Positions 9,419-19,204 of a stretch of 64,000 nucleotides of DNA are shown here, one piece after another. Under the pieces are notes generated by a model that was not told the origin of the DNA, made no database searches, and was given only the letters and a program-made list of their open reading frames with translations. Numbering within the stretch: position 1 is the stretch's first letter; each line of letters starts with the position of its first letter. The stretch is from Aureimonas frigidaquae (GTDB lineage Bacteria > Pseudomonadota > Alphaproteobacteria > Rhizobiales > Rhizobiaceae): contig NZ_BBWR01000005.1 in NCBI RefSeq assembly GCF_001463905.1, positions 62,001-126,000 of the forward strand, written 5' to 3'. The translations under genes were made by a program, and so were the position numbers.

Positions 9419-9510
9419 TGCAGCCGGGCCGGCCAGGCCCGCGTGCCGCGATACGATCCCATGCCCCGCCAGGCCGTGACCTGTGGGCGACAGCTTCGGA
9501 CAATACGATC

Positions 9511-10920
9511 ATGAACGCCAAGCCGCGTACACTCTATGACAAGATCTGGGACGATCACCTGATCGAGACCCTGCCCGGCGGAGCCGGCCTCCTCTATATC
9601 GACCGTCACCTCGTCCATGAGGTGACGAGCCCGCAGGCCTTCGAGGGTCTGCGCATGGCCGGGCGCAAGGTGCGCCAGCCCGAGCGCACGCTCGCGGTCG
9701 TCGATCACAATGTCCCCACCAGTGACCGGAGCCTCGGCATCGCCGATGCGGAAAGCCGCATCCAGGTGGAGGCGCTGGCCCGCAACGCCGCCGAATTCGG
9801 CGTCGAATATTTCAACGAGGTCGATCGTCGCCAGGGCATCGTGCACATTATCGGCCCGGAACAGGGCTTCACCCTGCCGGGCATGACGATCGTCTGCGGC
9901 GACAGCCACACCTCGACCCACGGGGCCTTCGGCGCGCTGGCGCATGGCATCGGCACGTCCGAGGTCGAGCATGTCCTGGCCACGCAGACGCTGATCCAGA
10001 ACAAGGCCCGCAACATGCTGGTCGAGGTGAGCGGCACGGCGCCGGCCGGCGTGACAGCCAAGGACATCATCCTCGCCATCATCGGAGAGATCGGGACCGC
10101 CGGCGGCACCGGCTACGTGATCGAATATGCCGGCGAGGCGATCCGCGCGCTGTCGATGGAAGGCCGCATGACGGTCTGCAACATGTCGATCGAGGGCGGC
10201 GCCCGCGCCGGACTGATCGCCCCGGACGACACGACTTTCCGCTACATTGAAGGCCGTCCCCGCGCGCCGCAGGGCGCCGCCTTCGACAAGGCGGTGGACT
10301 ACTGGCGCACGCTCCATTCGGACGAGGGCGCCCATTTCGACAAGATCGTGCGCCTGGATGCCGCATCGCTCCCGCCCATCGTCACCTGGGGGTCCAGCCC
10401 GGAGGATGTCGTCGCGGTCACGGGCGTCGTCCCCGATCCGGACGACATCGCCGACGAGGCCAAGCGCGCCACCAAGCGCCGCGCTCTGGACTATATGGGG
10501 CTGACGCCCGGAACCCCGATGACCGACATCGCCATCGACCGGGTCTTCATCGGCTCCTGCACCAATGGCCGGATCGAGGATCTGCGCGAGGTGGCCAAGG
10601 TGGTCGAGGGGCGCCGGATCAATGCGCGCGTGTCCGGCATGATCGTGCCCGGCTCCGGCCTGGTGAAGGCGCAGGCCGAAGCCGAAGGCCTCGACCGGAT
10701 CTTCATCGAGGCCGGTTTCGACTGGCGCGAGCCTGGATGCTCCATGTGCCTCGGCATGAATGCCGACCGGCTGAAGCCGAACGAGCGCTGCGCCTCCACC
10801 TCGAATCGCAATTTCGAGGGGCGTCAGGGCTTCAAGGGCCGGACTCATCTCGTCTCGCCCGCCATGGCGGCGGCGGCGGCGATCGCCGGTCACTTCGTCG
10901 ATATCCGCCAGTTCGTCTGA
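9511..10920 (+). CDS. leuC: 3-isopropylmalate dehydratase large subunit
   Basis: Isomerises 2- to 3-isopropylmalate in leucine synthesis together with LeuD, which is not in this window. The 469 residues are normal for the family. The 4Fe-4S ligands are Cys350 (IGSCTNGR), Cys410 and Cys413 ([10 protein letters not shown]). [13 protein letters not shown] near 130 is the aconitase-family signature. The ATG giving [14 protein letters not shown] matches the usual N-terminus. Upstream in-frame sequence crosses the leader region and was not accepted. Confidence 0.97.
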   Translation: MNAKPRTLYDKIWDDHLIETLPGGAGLLYIDRHLVHEVTSPQAFEGLRMAGRKVRQPERTLAVVDHNVPTSDRSLGIADAESRIQVEALARNAAEFGVEYFNEVDRRQGIVHIIGPEQGFTLPGMTIVCGDSHTSTHGAFGALAHGIGTSEVEHVLATQTLIQNKARNMLVEVSGTAPAGVTAKDIILAIIGEIGTAGGTGYVIEYAGEAIRALSMEGRMTVCNMSIEGGARAGLIAPDDTTFRYIEGRPRAPQGAAFDKAVDYWRTLHSDEGAHFDKIVRLDAASLPPIVTWGSSPEDVVAVTGVVPDPDDIADEAKRATKRRALDYMGLTPGTPMTDIAIDRVFIGSCTNGRIEDLREVAKVVEGRRINARVSGMIVPGSGLVKAQAEAEGLDRIFIEAGFDWREPGCSMCLGMNADRLKPNERCASTSNRNFEGRQGFKGRTHLVSPAMAAAAAIAGHFVDIRQFV

Positions 10921-11029
10921 CGGTCAGGCAGAGTGGGCAAAGGGGGCGGGCGCAGCGCGCCGGCTCCCTTTGGCCCTCCGCCGGCACCCCCCGCTTGTCA
11001 GGGCCGGCGGAATTGGGCATTGAACAGCC

Positions 11030-11497
11030 ATGGAACCGGTCGTGGCCCCCGATATCGATATCTCGCTCCTGCGCCTCAAGGATGCGCGGGATCTTGCGCC
11101 GCTGCTTGCGGCCTATAACCAGGCCATGTTCCGCGGCGCGCCCAGCGCGCCGGACACCTATTATGCCGAGCAGTTGCTGCAGGACCGCACGGGGGAGATC
11201 CTCGGCGCGCGCATCGACGGCGAGCTGGTGGGCTTCCTGGTCTTCTACGATCTGCCCGATCCCTGGACGGGCATGCGCTCGGGCCTGGCCGACCATATCT
11301 ATGTGGACATCCGGCACCGCCGCAAAGGCATTGCCAAGGCCATGGTCGACCTTCTGGCCGACGAGGGCGAGGGGCGCGGCTGGTCGCGGCTGGTCCTTCA
11401 GGCGCCCCGCAACGCCGATACGGGCCGCAACCTCTATGCCCGGATCGCCGAGCCGGCCGACTGGACGAGCTACATCATCCGCTTCGTGGAACGCTGA
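11030..11497 (+). CDS. GNAT-family N-acetyltransferase
   Basis: A 155-residue single-domain GNAT protein. The acetyl-CoA-binding signature is the segment HIYVDIRHRRKGIAKAM (about 87-103), with the R-R-K-G-I-A core in place of Q/RxxGxG/A. The preceding strand GELVGFLVFYDLPDP and following helix DLLADEGEGRGWSRLVLQ fit the fold. The substrate cannot be predicted. It lies alone between leuC and the sdh operon. Confidence 0.85.
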   Translation: MEPVVAPDIDISLLRLKDARDLAPLLAAYNQAMFRGAPSAPDTYYAEQLLQDRTGEILGARIDGELVGFLVFYDLPDPWTGMRSGLADHIYVDIRHRRKGIAKAMVDLLADEGEGRGWSRLVLQAPRNADTGRNLYARIAEPADWTSYIIRFVER

Positions 11498-11560
11498 TTC
11501 GCCGCGCATGCGTGCGAACGGGCAGGAGTGGCAGACCCTCGAGGCGCGCGGTGTCCGGCT

Positions 11561-11635
11561 TAATCGATTAGGGCCGCTATGTCACAGGAAGCTGCGCATC
11601 TCTGCTTGATTTCGCGGGTGCAAAAGGTGTTTTAG
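11561..11635 (+). promoter_or_regulatory. Probable sdhCDA promoter with upstream palindrome
   Basis: TTGATT (11606-11611) and TTTTAG (11630-11635) are 18 bases apart and point to sdhC. About 35 bases further upstream lies the perfect ten-base palindrome TAATCGATTA (11561-11570), which stands out in this GC-rich DNA and could be a regulator site. Both are inferred from sequence only. Confidence 0.45.
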
Positions 11636-11720
11636 AAGCGCTCCAGCCGGTGGCACCGTACCGGAAGGAGCCGCGCCGTGCCCGATGGCCCGGCGCCTGC
11701 GCCCAGACAGGAGATTGCCT

Positions 11721-12113
11721 TTGTCGGAGATCAAATCCGCGCGGCCCATTTCACCGCATCTGACGATCTATCGATTCCGTCCGACCATGGCGATGTCGAT
11801 CATGCACCGAATCACGGGCTGCGCGCTCTATTTCGGCACGCTCCTCGTCGCGTGGTGGCTGGTCGCCGCCGCGACCGGGCCGCAGGCCTTCGAAACGGCA
11901 TCCTGGTTCTTCAACAGCTTCATCGGCCGCTTCATCCTGTTCGGCTACAGCTGGGCGCTCCTGCATCATATGCTCGGCGGCCTGCGCCACCTTTACTGGG
12001 ACACTGGGAACGGGCTCGGCAAGGAAACCTCCACCAAGCTTGCCGTCGCCACGCTGGCCGGCTCGCTCATCCTGACCGTGCTCCTGTGGCTCGGCGTCCT
12101 GATATTCGGCTGA
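11721..12113 (+). CDS. sdhC: Succinate dehydrogenase cytochrome b556 subunit
   Basis: Membrane anchor of respiratory complex II, which passes electrons from succinate to ubiquinone. The 130 residues start with [11 protein letters not shown], the family signature. Three transmembrane helices follow at about 30-52, 64-84 and 106-126. HRITG (about 30) and the [12 protein letters not shown] segment (about 74-85) supply the haem and quinone histidines. A TTG start was chosen because it has AGGAG 8 bases upstream and gives the usual length. An ATG 36 bases upstream is possible. Confidence 0.92.
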   Translation: MSEIKSARPISPHLTIYRFRPTMAMSIMHRITGCALYFGTLLVAWWLVAAATGPQAFETASWFFNSFIGRFILFGYSWALLHHMLGGLRHLYWDTGNGLGKETSTKLAVATLAGSLILTVLLWLGVLIFG

Positions 12114-12124
12114 GGGGAACCGAC

Positions 12125-12502
12125 ATGAGCATGAAAACGCCCTTCAAGCGCGTCGAGGGTCTCGGTTCGGCCCGGGAAGGCACCGGCCATTTCTGGACGC
12201 AGCGCCTTACGGCCGTCGCGAACCTGTTCCTGATCACCTTCTTCGTCATTCTGGTTCTGCGCCTGTCGTCCGGCACCTATGCCGACCTGCGCGCCGCCTT
12301 CACAAATCCTCTGGTGGGCCTTGCCATGGCCGCGGTGATCCTGTCGGCCACGGTGCACATGCGCCTCGGCATGCAGACCGTCATCGAGGATTACGTGCAT
12401 GGCGGCATGCGTATCGTGGCCGTCCTGGCCAGCACATTCTTCTCGGTCGCCGTCGCGCTCGCCAGTCTGATCGCGATCGTGCGCCTGAGCTTCGGAGCTT
12501 GA
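12125..12502 (+). CDS. sdhD: Succinate dehydrogenase hydrophobic anchor subunit
   Basis: Second membrane anchor of complex II, 125 residues with three hydrophobic helices. The N-terminus [24 protein letters not shown] is the typical alphaproteobacterial form: an amphipathic leader, then [10 protein letters not shown]. The motif [19 protein letters not shown] (about 78-96) holds the haem-side His and conserved Asp/Tyr. It lies between sdhC and sdhA with gaps of 11 and 5 bases, so it is one operon. Confidence 0.92.
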   Translation: MSMKTPFKRVEGLGSAREGTGHFWTQRLTAVANLFLITFFVILVLRLSSGTYADLRAAFTNPLVGLAMAAVILSATVHMRLGMQTVIEDYVHGGMRIVAVLASTFFSVAVALASLIAIVRLSFGA

Positions 12503-12507
12503 TTCCC

Positions 12508-14358
12508 ATGGCTGATACCGCAACGGGCACCGGACAGCCCCATCGCACTGCACCGGGCGTGAACGGCCGCGCCTACCAGTTCGTCGATCATACGTTCGAC
12601 GTCGTCGTGGTCGGCGCCGGTGGCGCCGGGCTGCGCGCCACGCTGGGCGCGGCGCAGGCCGGGCTGCGGACGGCTTGCATCACCAAGGTCTTCCCCACAC
12701 GCTCGCACACCGTGGCCGCGCAGGGCGGCGTCGCCGCCTCGCTCGGCAATATGGGGCCGGACAACTGGCGCTGGCACATGTTCGATACCGTCAAGGGTTC
12801 GGACTGGCTGGGCGACCAGGATGCCATCGAGTATCTCGTCCGCAACGCGCCGGCCGCCGTCTACGAGCTCGAACATTTCGGCGTGCCCTTCTCCCGCACG
12901 CAGGATGGCCGCATCTACCAGCGGCCCTTCGGCGGCATGACCACCGAATTCGGCGAGGGCCCGCCCGCCCAGCGCACCTGCGCGGCCGCCGACCGGACCG
13001 GCCACGCCATCCTGCACACGCTCTATGGGCAGTCGCTGCGCTACGCGTCCGAGTTCTTTATCGAGTATTTCGCCATCGACCTGATCATGGATCAGGAAGG
13101 CGCCTGCGTGGGCGTCGTGGCCTTGAACATGGATGATGGCACGCTGCATCGCTTCCGGGCGCAGAAGACCATCCTGGCGACGGGCGGCTACGGCCGGGCC
13201 TACTTCTCGGCCACCTCAGCTCATACCTGCACGGGCGACGGCAACGCCATGGTGCTGCGGGCCGGCCTGCCGCTGCAGGACATGGAGTTCGTCCAGTTCC
13301 ACCCGACGGGCATTTACGGAGCGGGCTGCCTGATCACCGAAGGCGCACGCGGCGAAGGCGGCTACCTGACCAATTCGGAAGGCGAGCGCTTCATGGAGCG
13401 CTATGCCCCCTCGGCCAAGGATCTCGCCTCGCGCGATGTGGTGTCGCGTTCCATGACGATGGAAATCCGCGAAGGCCGCGGCGTCGGCAAGGGCAAGGAC
13501 CACATCTTCCTGCACCTCGACCATCTGGATCCGAAGATCCTGCATGAGCGGCTGCCCGGCATTTCCGAAAGCGCGCGCATCTTTGCCGGTGTGGACGTGA
13601 CGAAGGAGCCGATCCCGGTGCTGCCGACGGTCCATTACAATATGGGCGGCATTCCCACCAACTATCATGGCGAGGTGCTGACCCTGCGCAACGGGAACCC
13701 GGATACGGTGGTGCCCGGGCTGATGGCGGTGGGCGAGGCGGCCTGCGTTTCGGTGCATGGGGCCAATCGCCTCGGCTCCAACTCGCTCATCGACCTCGTG
13801 GTCTTCGGCCGCGCGGCCGCCCTGCGCTGCGCCGAGACGATCGAGGCCAACGACTCACAGGCGCCGCTGCCGGAAAATGCCGGCGAGCTGGCCATTTCGC
13901 GGTTGGACCGGTTCCGCAATGCCAATGGCAGCACGCCAACGGCGGCGCTGCGCCTGTCCATGCAGAAGACCATGCAGGACAATTGCGCGGTGTTCCGCAC
14001 GGGCGAGATTCTGGAGGAAGGTCACCACAAGATCCATCAGGTCTGGGCGGCCTCCGAGGATGTGCGCGTGGCCGACCGTTCCTTGATCTGGAACACGGAT
14101 CTGATCGAGACGCTGGAATACGACAACCTTATCTCGCAGGCTGTCGTGACGATGGACTCGGCGCTGGCGCGCCAGGAATCGCGGGGTGCCCATGCGCGCG
14201 AGGACTTCCCCGACCGCGACGATCAGAACTGGATGAAGCACACACTGTCCTTCGCCGATACGCAGAAGCGGACCGTGTCCCTGGCCGATCGGCCGGTCCA
14301 CACCTACACGCTTTCCAACGAGATCGAGTACATCAAGCCGAAGAAGCGGGTGTACTGA
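12508..14358 (+). CDS. sdhA: Succinate dehydrogenase flavoprotein subunit
   Basis: Catalytic subunit oxidising succinate to fumarate, with covalent FAD. The 616 residues show the dinucleotide motif [12 protein letters not shown] (33-44) and the FAD-linking His67 in [10 protein letters not shown]. The substrate-site motif [21 protein letters not shown] is near 271, and [11 protein letters not shown] near 418. The ATG preceded by CGGAG was chosen over a TTG nine bases upstream. A terminator follows directly, which cuts sdhA off from sdhB 2.7 kb downstream. Confidence 0.96.
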   Translation: MADTATGTGQPHRTAPGVNGRAYQFVDHTFDVVVVGAGGAGLRATLGAAQAGLRTACITKVFPTRSHTVAAQGGVAASLGNMGPDNWRWHMFDTVKGSDWLGDQDAIEYLVRNAPAAVYELEHFGVPFSRTQDGRIYQRPFGGMTTEFGEGPPAQRTCAAADRTGHAILHTLYGQSLRYASEFFIEYFAIDLIMDQEGACVGVVALNMDDGTLHRFRAQKTILATGGYGRAYFSATSAHTCTGDGNAMVLRAGLPLQDMEFVQFHPTGIYGAGCLITEGARGEGGYLTNSEGERFMERYAPSAKDLASRDVVSRSMTMEIREGRGVGKGKDHIFLHLDHLDPKILHERLPGISESARIFAGVDVTKEPIPVLPTVHYNMGGIPTNYHGEVLTLRNGNPDTVVPGLMAVGEAACVSVHGANRLGSNSLIDLVVFGRAAALRCAETIEANDSQAPLPENAGELAISRLDRFRNANGSTPTAALRLSMQKTMQDNCAVFRTGEILEEGHHKIHQVWAASEDVRVADRSLIWNTDLIETLEYDNLISQAVVTMDSALARQESRGAHAREDFPDRDDQNWMKHTLSFADTQKRTVSLADRPVHTYTLSNEIEYIKPKKRVY

Positions 14359-14385
14359 CGGAACGACCAAGCGCCCCGCAAAAGG

Positions 14386-14413
14386 ATGGCTCGCCGCAAG
14401 GCGGGCCATTTTC
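14386..14413 (+). terminator. Rho-independent terminator after sdhA
   Basis: ATGGCTCGCC and GGCGGGCCAT form a stem with one mismatch around a GCAA tetraloop, followed by TTTTCATTT. It sits 28 bases after the sdhA stop, so sdhCDA ends here and sdhB must have its own promoter. Confidence 0.8.
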
Positions 14414-14465
14414 ATTTGGGGCTGGCCGTGCCAAATCCGACCGGACCGTTCCGGAGCAGTGCAGC

Positions 14466-15284
14466 ATGCGGCCCTCAGTCCCGGCGGAGCGACGCCTCGG
14501 CGTCTTCGCCATCAATCTCGATCGCTCGCCCGAGCGCTGGCAGGCGTTGCAGCAGGCTTTCGGCCCGCTGCCCTATCGGCTGCAGCGCATCGCTGCCCTG
14601 GATGCGCGAAACGCGCCGGAACAGGTGCTGGCCGTGCGCGGCTTGTCCATCACCCTGCCGCCGGCCGGCATCGGCTATACCCACACGCGCGGGCGCGAGT
14701 ACCTTCTGGTGCAGGAAGCCTGCTTTGCAGGGCACATGATGGCGCTCGAAGCCTTCCTGGCATCCGATCTCGACCTCGCCTTGATCCTGGAAGACGACGC
14801 CGAACCCTGCGGCCCGCTGGCGCAGGTGCTCGCTGCCATGTGCCGGATGGACCATCCATTCCCCCTCGTTCGGCTGGAAGGCCTGCGCAACCACGGACGC
14901 CGGCTTGCGACCCTTGCCGGCCATGCGGGGCCGGTCGCCCTGGTGCGCTCGCTGCGGCCCACGGCCGGCTCGGCGGCCTATGTCGTGGACCGCGCCGGCG
15001 CGCGGTTGCTGCGGGAGAATGCCGGCCACCGCCTCGTGCCCTTTGACGAGTATTTCGCCAACCCCGCATTGACGGGGTGCGACATCGTCTACGCTGCGCC
15101 CTTTCCGGTGCGGCAGGCGGAGGGTGACAGCATCATCGGCCAGTCCTACCGGCGCGCGGCGCTGCGCAAGCAGCGTGGGCCCGGCGCCTACCTGCGGCAG
15201 GCATGGGTGCGGGCATGGTTGCGCGCGGTCCTGTGGGCGCGGGCTTTGGCCGAAGGCGGCATTCCGGGGCTCCATCGCTGGTAG
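14466..15284 (+). CDS. Glycosyltransferase family 25 protein
   Basis: A 272-residue protein of the family that includes LPS core galactosyltransferases (LgtB, LpsA). Diagnostic parts are FAINLDRSPERW (14-25), the acidic metal/nucleotide motif LILEDDAEP near 106, and the conserved SAAYVVDRAGARLL near 175 followed by FDEYF. A highly basic, Trp-rich C-terminal segment (about 225-265) may sit at the membrane. Its acceptor is unknown; a role in surface polysaccharide is the reasonable inference. It lies between sdhA and sdhB. Confidence 0.85.
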   Translation: MRPSVPAERRLGVFAINLDRSPERWQALQQAFGPLPYRLQRIAALDARNAPEQVLAVRGLSITLPPAGIGYTHTRGREYLLVQEACFAGHMMALEAFLASDLDLALILEDDAEPCGPLAQVLAAMCRMDHPFPLVRLEGLRNHGRRLATLAGHAGPVALVRSLRPTAGSAAYVVDRAGARLLRENAGHRLVPFDEYFANPALTGCDIVYAAPFPVRQAEGDSIIGQSYRRAALRKQRGPGAYLRQAWVRAWLRAVLWARALAEGGIPGLHRW

Positions 15285-15359
15285 AAAGCCTTTCCCGAAG
15301 GGTCCGGCCGCGCTAGCATTGCTGGTGGACGGATGGGTGGGCCCCGATCCGCGGGAGGC

Positions 15360-15764
15360 ATGGCATTGCATCGCATGTATCGAATCGGCGTGGCCTGCAC
15401 GCTGATGATGGCTTTCTGCCCGCCGGCCCTGGCTGCGGGCGATGGCGGCCCGCCGCCCATGTTCGCCACGCCGGGGGCGGCCGATCAGGTCGGCCTGGTC
15501 ACCGGCCTGTGCGGCGTGCAGATGAAGGATATGTCGTCGGACGCCTGCCGCTGCCTGGCGGACCAGTCCATGACGCGGCTTTCGGACGTCCAGAGGGATT
15601 ACCTCATCGCCACCGCCGTTTCGCCCCCGGTGGCCGACCGGATGGTAGAGGACGGAACGGTGGGCCAGATGGATCAGCAGTTGATCTTCACCTTCCTGAA
15701 CGAGGCCATGCGCCAATGCCATGGCGGGACCTTCCAGGAGAATGCGCCGCCCCTGCCACAGTGA
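15360..15764 (+). CDS. Small secreted protein of unknown function
   Basis: About 134 residues, starting with a signal peptide (MYRIGVACTLMMAFC then PPALAA). The mature part is about 110 residues with paired cysteines (GLCGVQMKDM, DACRCLADQ, MRQCHGG). The start is uncertain: GGGAGG lies directly before the first ATG, while an internal ATG five codons later gives the cleanest signal peptide. I do not recognise the family. The cysteines suggest disulphide bonds in the periplasm. Confidence 0.65.
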   Translation: MALHRMYRIGVACTLMMAFCPPALAAGDGGPPPMFATPGAADQVGLVTGLCGVQMKDMSSDACRCLADQSMTRLSDVQRDYLIATAVSPPVADRMVEDGTVGQMDQQLIFTFLNEAMRQCHGGTFQENAPPLPQ

Positions 15765-15854
15765 CGCCGGATGAGGGCGGACATTTGTGCGCGGCGCTGC
15801 ATTATCGTGCGAATGCCGTTTACAGTTTCGCTGTCGATGCTCTAAGCCAACCAG

Positions 15855-17006
15855 ATGGCGAAGGGGATGTTGCGTCGGCTTGCCGGCCCGGTTGCTCGAT
15901 ACTGGCGTGCGGGGCGTTTTGCGTTCAAGCGGGGGCTTGGATTCATCGATCCGCCGATGCTGATGCCCTATCTGGGCTATGCGGGTCGTGACGGCGTGTG
16001 GTTGCGCGGCCGCGTCCTGGAGGATGAAGGCGTCGTCAGCGCGCCGCATACGACCTCGGCCGTCCACAATCTGTGGTTGACGTTCAAACGCTACGAAACG
16101 GACGAAATCCCGGGTGCGAAGGTGGAGTGGGCAGGCCTTGGCGGCTCGGGCCACCTCGTCTGCGACGATGGCGGCTATTTCGAGGTGCGCCACCCGGAAC
16201 AGGTTGCCGGTGAAACGCCCTGGGTGCCGCTGCACCTGAACCTCGTCCATGCGCCGGGGTATCCGCCGGTCGGTCTTGCGGGGGAGGGGCTGGTGCGTGT
16301 CGTATCGCCCAGCGCCCGTTTCGTGGTCGTCTCCGATATCGACGATACGATCGTGCATACGGGCGCGAGCGAGATCATCAAGCACTGGCGCATCGTGACG
16401 GCGAACTCGCCCGAAAGCCGCGTGGCCTTTCCCGGCGTCGCGGAGTTCTACCGGGCGCTGGCGCGCGGCAGCGCGGGGCCGGAGACGAACCCCATCTTCT
16501 ACGTCTCGTCCAGCCCGTGGAACCTGTTCGATCTGTACGACCGCTTCATGACGCTCCGCGGCATCCCGCGCGGACCGATGCTTCTGCGCAACCTGTCGGG
16601 CGACGGGCTGGACTGGGTGCTGCGGCGGCACAATGGGCACAAGATGCGTATGATCGAAAAGCTGCTCAATGCCTATCCGGATCTGCCCTTCATCCTGATC
16701 GGCGATTCGGGGCAGGACGATACGGCCATCTATCTGGATGTGGCGAAGCGTTTCCCGGGGCGCATCCTGTCGGTCCACATTCACGATCTGCGCAAGGCAG
16801 AGGGGCACACGCGGATCGGCGCCGACTTCGATGCCATACGCGCCCTCGGGATTCCCGCCACCCTCAGCGGCACCTTGATCGAGGCGGCCATTCTCGGCGA
16901 GCGACTCGGTATCGTGGAGCCGGGCACGGAGGCCACGGTGCGCGAGGCTGTCGGTGGGCTGGACACCGGGGCAGGCCAGGCCGGACACGAGGTCGGGACA
17001 GGCTGA
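15855..17006 (+). CDS. App1-family phosphatase (DUF2183)
   Basis: A 383-residue protein whose C-terminal half carries the App1 catalytic domain, named after the yeast actin-patch phosphatidate phosphatase. The HAD-type DxDxT motif is in VVVSDIDDTIVHTG near residue 160, followed by FYVSSSPWNLFDLYDRFM near 215 and LIGDSGQDDTAIY near 282. The N-terminal half resembles the C2-like region seen in bacterial members. There is no signal peptide. Its substrate in bacteria is not established; a phospholipid role is a guess from yeast. Confidence 0.85.
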   Translation: MAKGMLRRLAGPVARYWRAGRFAFKRGLGFIDPPMLMPYLGYAGRDGVWLRGRVLEDEGVVSAPHTTSAVHNLWLTFKRYETDEIPGAKVEWAGLGGSGHLVCDDGGYFEVRHPEQVAGETPWVPLHLNLVHAPGYPPVGLAGEGLVRVVSPSARFVVVSDIDDTIVHTGASEIIKHWRIVTANSPESRVAFPGVAEFYRALARGSAGPETNPIFYVSSSPWNLFDLYDRFMTLRGIPRGPMLLRNLSGDGLDWVLRRHNGHKMRMIEKLLNAYPDLPFILIGDSGQDDTAIYLDVAKRFPGRILSVHIHDLRKAEGHTRIGADFDAIRALGIPATLSGTLIEAAILGERLGIVEPGTEATVREAVGGLDTGAGQAGHEVGTG

Positions 17007-17105
17007 ACCGATTGAAATAAACGCGCCTGTTGCGCCGCGAAATTTTTAAGTTTAGGCCGGTTCTAAAAGCCCTCGCGGGCTTACCGATTGCTGTCAGGAC
17101 ATGTC

Positions 17106-17885
17106 ATGGTCGAACTCAGCCTTCCCCGGAACTCCCGACCTGCCAAGGGCAAAGTGTGGCCCAAGCCGCAAAACGCGGCGAGCGTGCGCGAATTCGCGGT
17201 CTATCGCTGGTCGCCGGACGATGCTGAAAATCCCCGCATCGACACCTACTACGTCGATCTCGACGATTGTGGCCCGATGGTGCTGGACGCCCTCCTGTGG
17301 ATCAAGAACAACGTCGATTCGACGCTGACGCTGCGCCGCTCCTGCCGCGAGGGCATCTGCGGCTCCTGCGCCATGAACATCGACGGCACCAACACGCTGG
17401 CCTGCACCAAGGGCATGGACGAGGTGGACGGCGCCGTGAAGGTGTACCCGCTGCCGCACATGCCGGTGGTCAAGGATCTGGTCCCGGACCTGACGGTCCC
17501 CTATGCGCAGCTCCGCTCCATCGAGCCCTGGCTGAAGACGCAGACGCCGGCGCCCGAGAAGGAGTGGCGGCAGAGCCACGAGGACCGCGAGAAGCTGGAC
17601 GGGCTCTATGAGTGCATCCTGTGCTTCTGCTGCCAGACCTCGTGCCCGTCCTACTGGTGGAACGGCGATCGCTATCTCGGACCCGCGGTCCTGCTCCAGG
17701 CTTATCGCTGGCTCATCGACTCGCGTGACGAAGCGACGGGCGAGCGGTTGGACCACCTGGAGGATCCGTTCCGGCTCTATCGCTGCCACACGATCATGAA
17801 CTGCACGCAGACCTGCCCAAAGGGCCTGAACCCTGCCAAGGCCATTGCTGAAATCAAGAAGATGATGGTCGAGCGCCGGGTCTGA
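17106..17885 (+). CDS. sdhB: Succinate dehydrogenase iron-sulfur subunit
   Basis: Carries the three Fe-S clusters linking FAD of SdhA to the quinone. The 259 residues contain the 2Fe-2S ligands in [16 protein letters not shown] with a further Cys in LACTKG, and two more clusters in [12 protein letters not shown] and [14 protein letters not shown]. The ATG with CAGGA 6 bases upstream gives the usual N-terminus [10 protein letters not shown]. It is separated from sdhCDA by a terminator and three unrelated genes. An AT-rich stretch at about 17038-17068 is the likely promoter region. Confidence 0.96.
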   Translation: MVELSLPRNSRPAKGKVWPKPQNAASVREFAVYRWSPDDAENPRIDTYYVDLDDCGPMVLDALLWIKNNVDSTLTLRRSCREGICGSCAMNIDGTNTLACTKGMDEVDGAVKVYPLPHMPVVKDLVPDLTVPYAQLRSIEPWLKTQTPAPEKEWRQSHEDREKLDGLYECILCFCCQTSCPSYWWNGDRYLGPAVLLQAYRWLIDSRDEATGERLDHLEDPFRLYRCHTIMNCTQTCPKGLNPAKAIAEIKKMMVERRV

Positions 17886-17970
17886 TCGCTTCCTTTTCGC
17901 GCCGCCACGCCTTGCCGCGGGCACAATCGCCCGGCACTCTCAAGCCTGGCTTTGCTTGAGGAGAGCGCGG

Positions 17971-18579
17971 ATGCGCAAGCGTGCGGCGGTAGTCCTGACG
18001 ATGATGGGCGCTCTGGCGGCGCCGTCCGCACAGGCGCAGGATGCGGTGGCGGTCTTTGCCGGCGGCTGTTTCTGGTCGGTCGAAGCGCATCTCGAATCGA
18101 TTCCGGGCGTCGTCTCGGCGGTGTCCGGCTTTGCCGGCGGCACCGTCGCCGACCCGACCTATCCGCAGGTGATCGCCGGGGGCACCGGCCATCTGGAGGC
18201 GGTCGAGGTGCGCTACGATCCGTCCAAACTCTCCTATGAACAGCTCCTCAACGCCTATTGGCATTCGATCGACCCGACCGACCCCTCCGGCCAGTTCTGC
18301 GACAAGGGCCCACAATACCACACGGCGATCTTCTACCAGACGGATGAGGAACGGGCGCTGGCGCAATCGAGCCGCGATGCGGTCGCCCGCGCGCTGAAGG
18401 CCGATGTCGCCACGCAGATCCGCCCGGCGGCGACCTTCTATCCCGCAGAGGATTATCACCAGGATTTCGCCCGCACCAATCCGCAGCGCTACCGCGCCTA
18501 CAGCATTGGCTGTGGCCGCGATGATGCGCTGCGGGCTGTCTGGGGCGATCAGGCCTTTGCCGGCCTGCCCGGTCACTAG
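17971..18579 (+). CDS. msrA: Peptide-methionine (S)-S-oxide reductase MsrA, exported form
   Basis: Repairs oxidised methionine (S-sulfoxide). The 202 residues begin with a signal peptide (about 1-22, ending SAQAQ). The catalytic Cys33 is in FAGGCFWSVE, and FAGG, YDPSKLSYEQLL and the active-site segment QYHTAIFY follow. A C-terminal Cys in SIGCGRDD is a candidate resolving cysteine. The signal peptide places it in the periplasm, unlike the usual cytosolic MsrA. The ATG after GAGGAGAG was chosen. Confidence 0.92.
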   Translation: MRKRAAVVLTMMGALAAPSAQAQDAVAVFAGGCFWSVEAHLESIPGVVSAVSGFAGGTVADPTYPQVIAGGTGHLEAVEVRYDPSKLSYEQLLNAYWHSIDPTDPSGQFCDKGPQYHTAIFYQTDEERALAQSSRDAVARALKADVATQIRPAATFYPAEDYHQDFARTNPQRYRAYSIGCGRDDALRAVWGDQAFAGLPGH

Positions 18580-18599
18580 ACGAATGGCATGAGGAGGCT

Positions 18600-19124
18600 T
18601 TGGAACGCGTGTTGACCTGGCTGCGCCATACGGCCCGACCCGCTGTCCTGGGCCTGTTCCTGATGCTGGTGCCTATCTTGGCGCCCGTGCTGGCACCCGA
18701 GCCGGCCTATGCGCAGACGGAAACCGCTTCTGAAGAGTGGGTGGTGCGCCAGAGCCGGTACAATGTCGATGAAACGGCGCAACGGCTGGAAGATGCCATT
18801 GTCCGGTCGGGTTCGGTGGTGGTCGCGGTGATCGATCACCAGGCCGCGGCGCGCGCGGTCGGGCAGGAGCTGCCGCCGACCAAGGTCGTCCTGTTTGCCC
18901 GGCCCAAGAGCAGCACGCCGCTGATGGCCGACAATCGCCGTATCGCCATCGATCTGCCACAGCGCTTCCTGGTCTGGGAGGAGGGCGGTGAAACACGGAT
19001 CGGCTATGTCGCGCCCTTCTCGCTGGCGCAGCGTTACGGCATGACCGGCGACCGCCCCGAATGGGAGGATATGCGCTCCTCTCTCGAGGCGTTGGCGCAG
19101 GCTGCTTCCAGCCGCGCGCGATAG
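18600..19124 (+). CDS. DUF302-like exported protein
   Basis: A 174-residue protein with an N-terminal hydrophobic signal (about 13-37, ending PAYAQ) and a mature part resembling the DUF302 fold: SRYNVDETAQRLEDAIVRSGSVVVAVIDHQAAAR (split here by fold elements), then KVVLFARPK and IDLPQRFLVWEE. DUF302 proteins bind small ligands, but their role is not established. The start is TTG right after GAGGAGG; a GTG three codons later has better spacing. It sits 20 bases after msrA, so the two may form a small envelope-stress unit. Confidence 0.75.
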   Translation: MERVLTWLRHTARPAVLGLFLMLVPILAPVLAPEPAYAQTETASEEWVVRQSRYNVDETAQRLEDAIVRSGSVVVAVIDHQAAARAVGQELPPTKVVLFARPKSSTPLMADNRRIAIDLPQRFLVWEEGGETRIGYVAPFSLAQRYGMTGDRPEWEDMRSSLEALAQAASSRAR

Positions 19125-19204
19125 GCCACCGGAACCGTTCCCCATCTGCGCTGTTATGGCTGCGTGCGAGTGACGCAGCCCGATCAGGCAGAGGAAATTT
19201 CGAC

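Noticed and set aside
14475-16988. Open frame of 837 codons on the minus strand opposite the GT25 and App1 genes
   Set aside because: It spans two well-supported genes and their spacer, has Arg/Gly/His-rich composition typical of antisense frames in GC-rich DNA, and shows no family motif.
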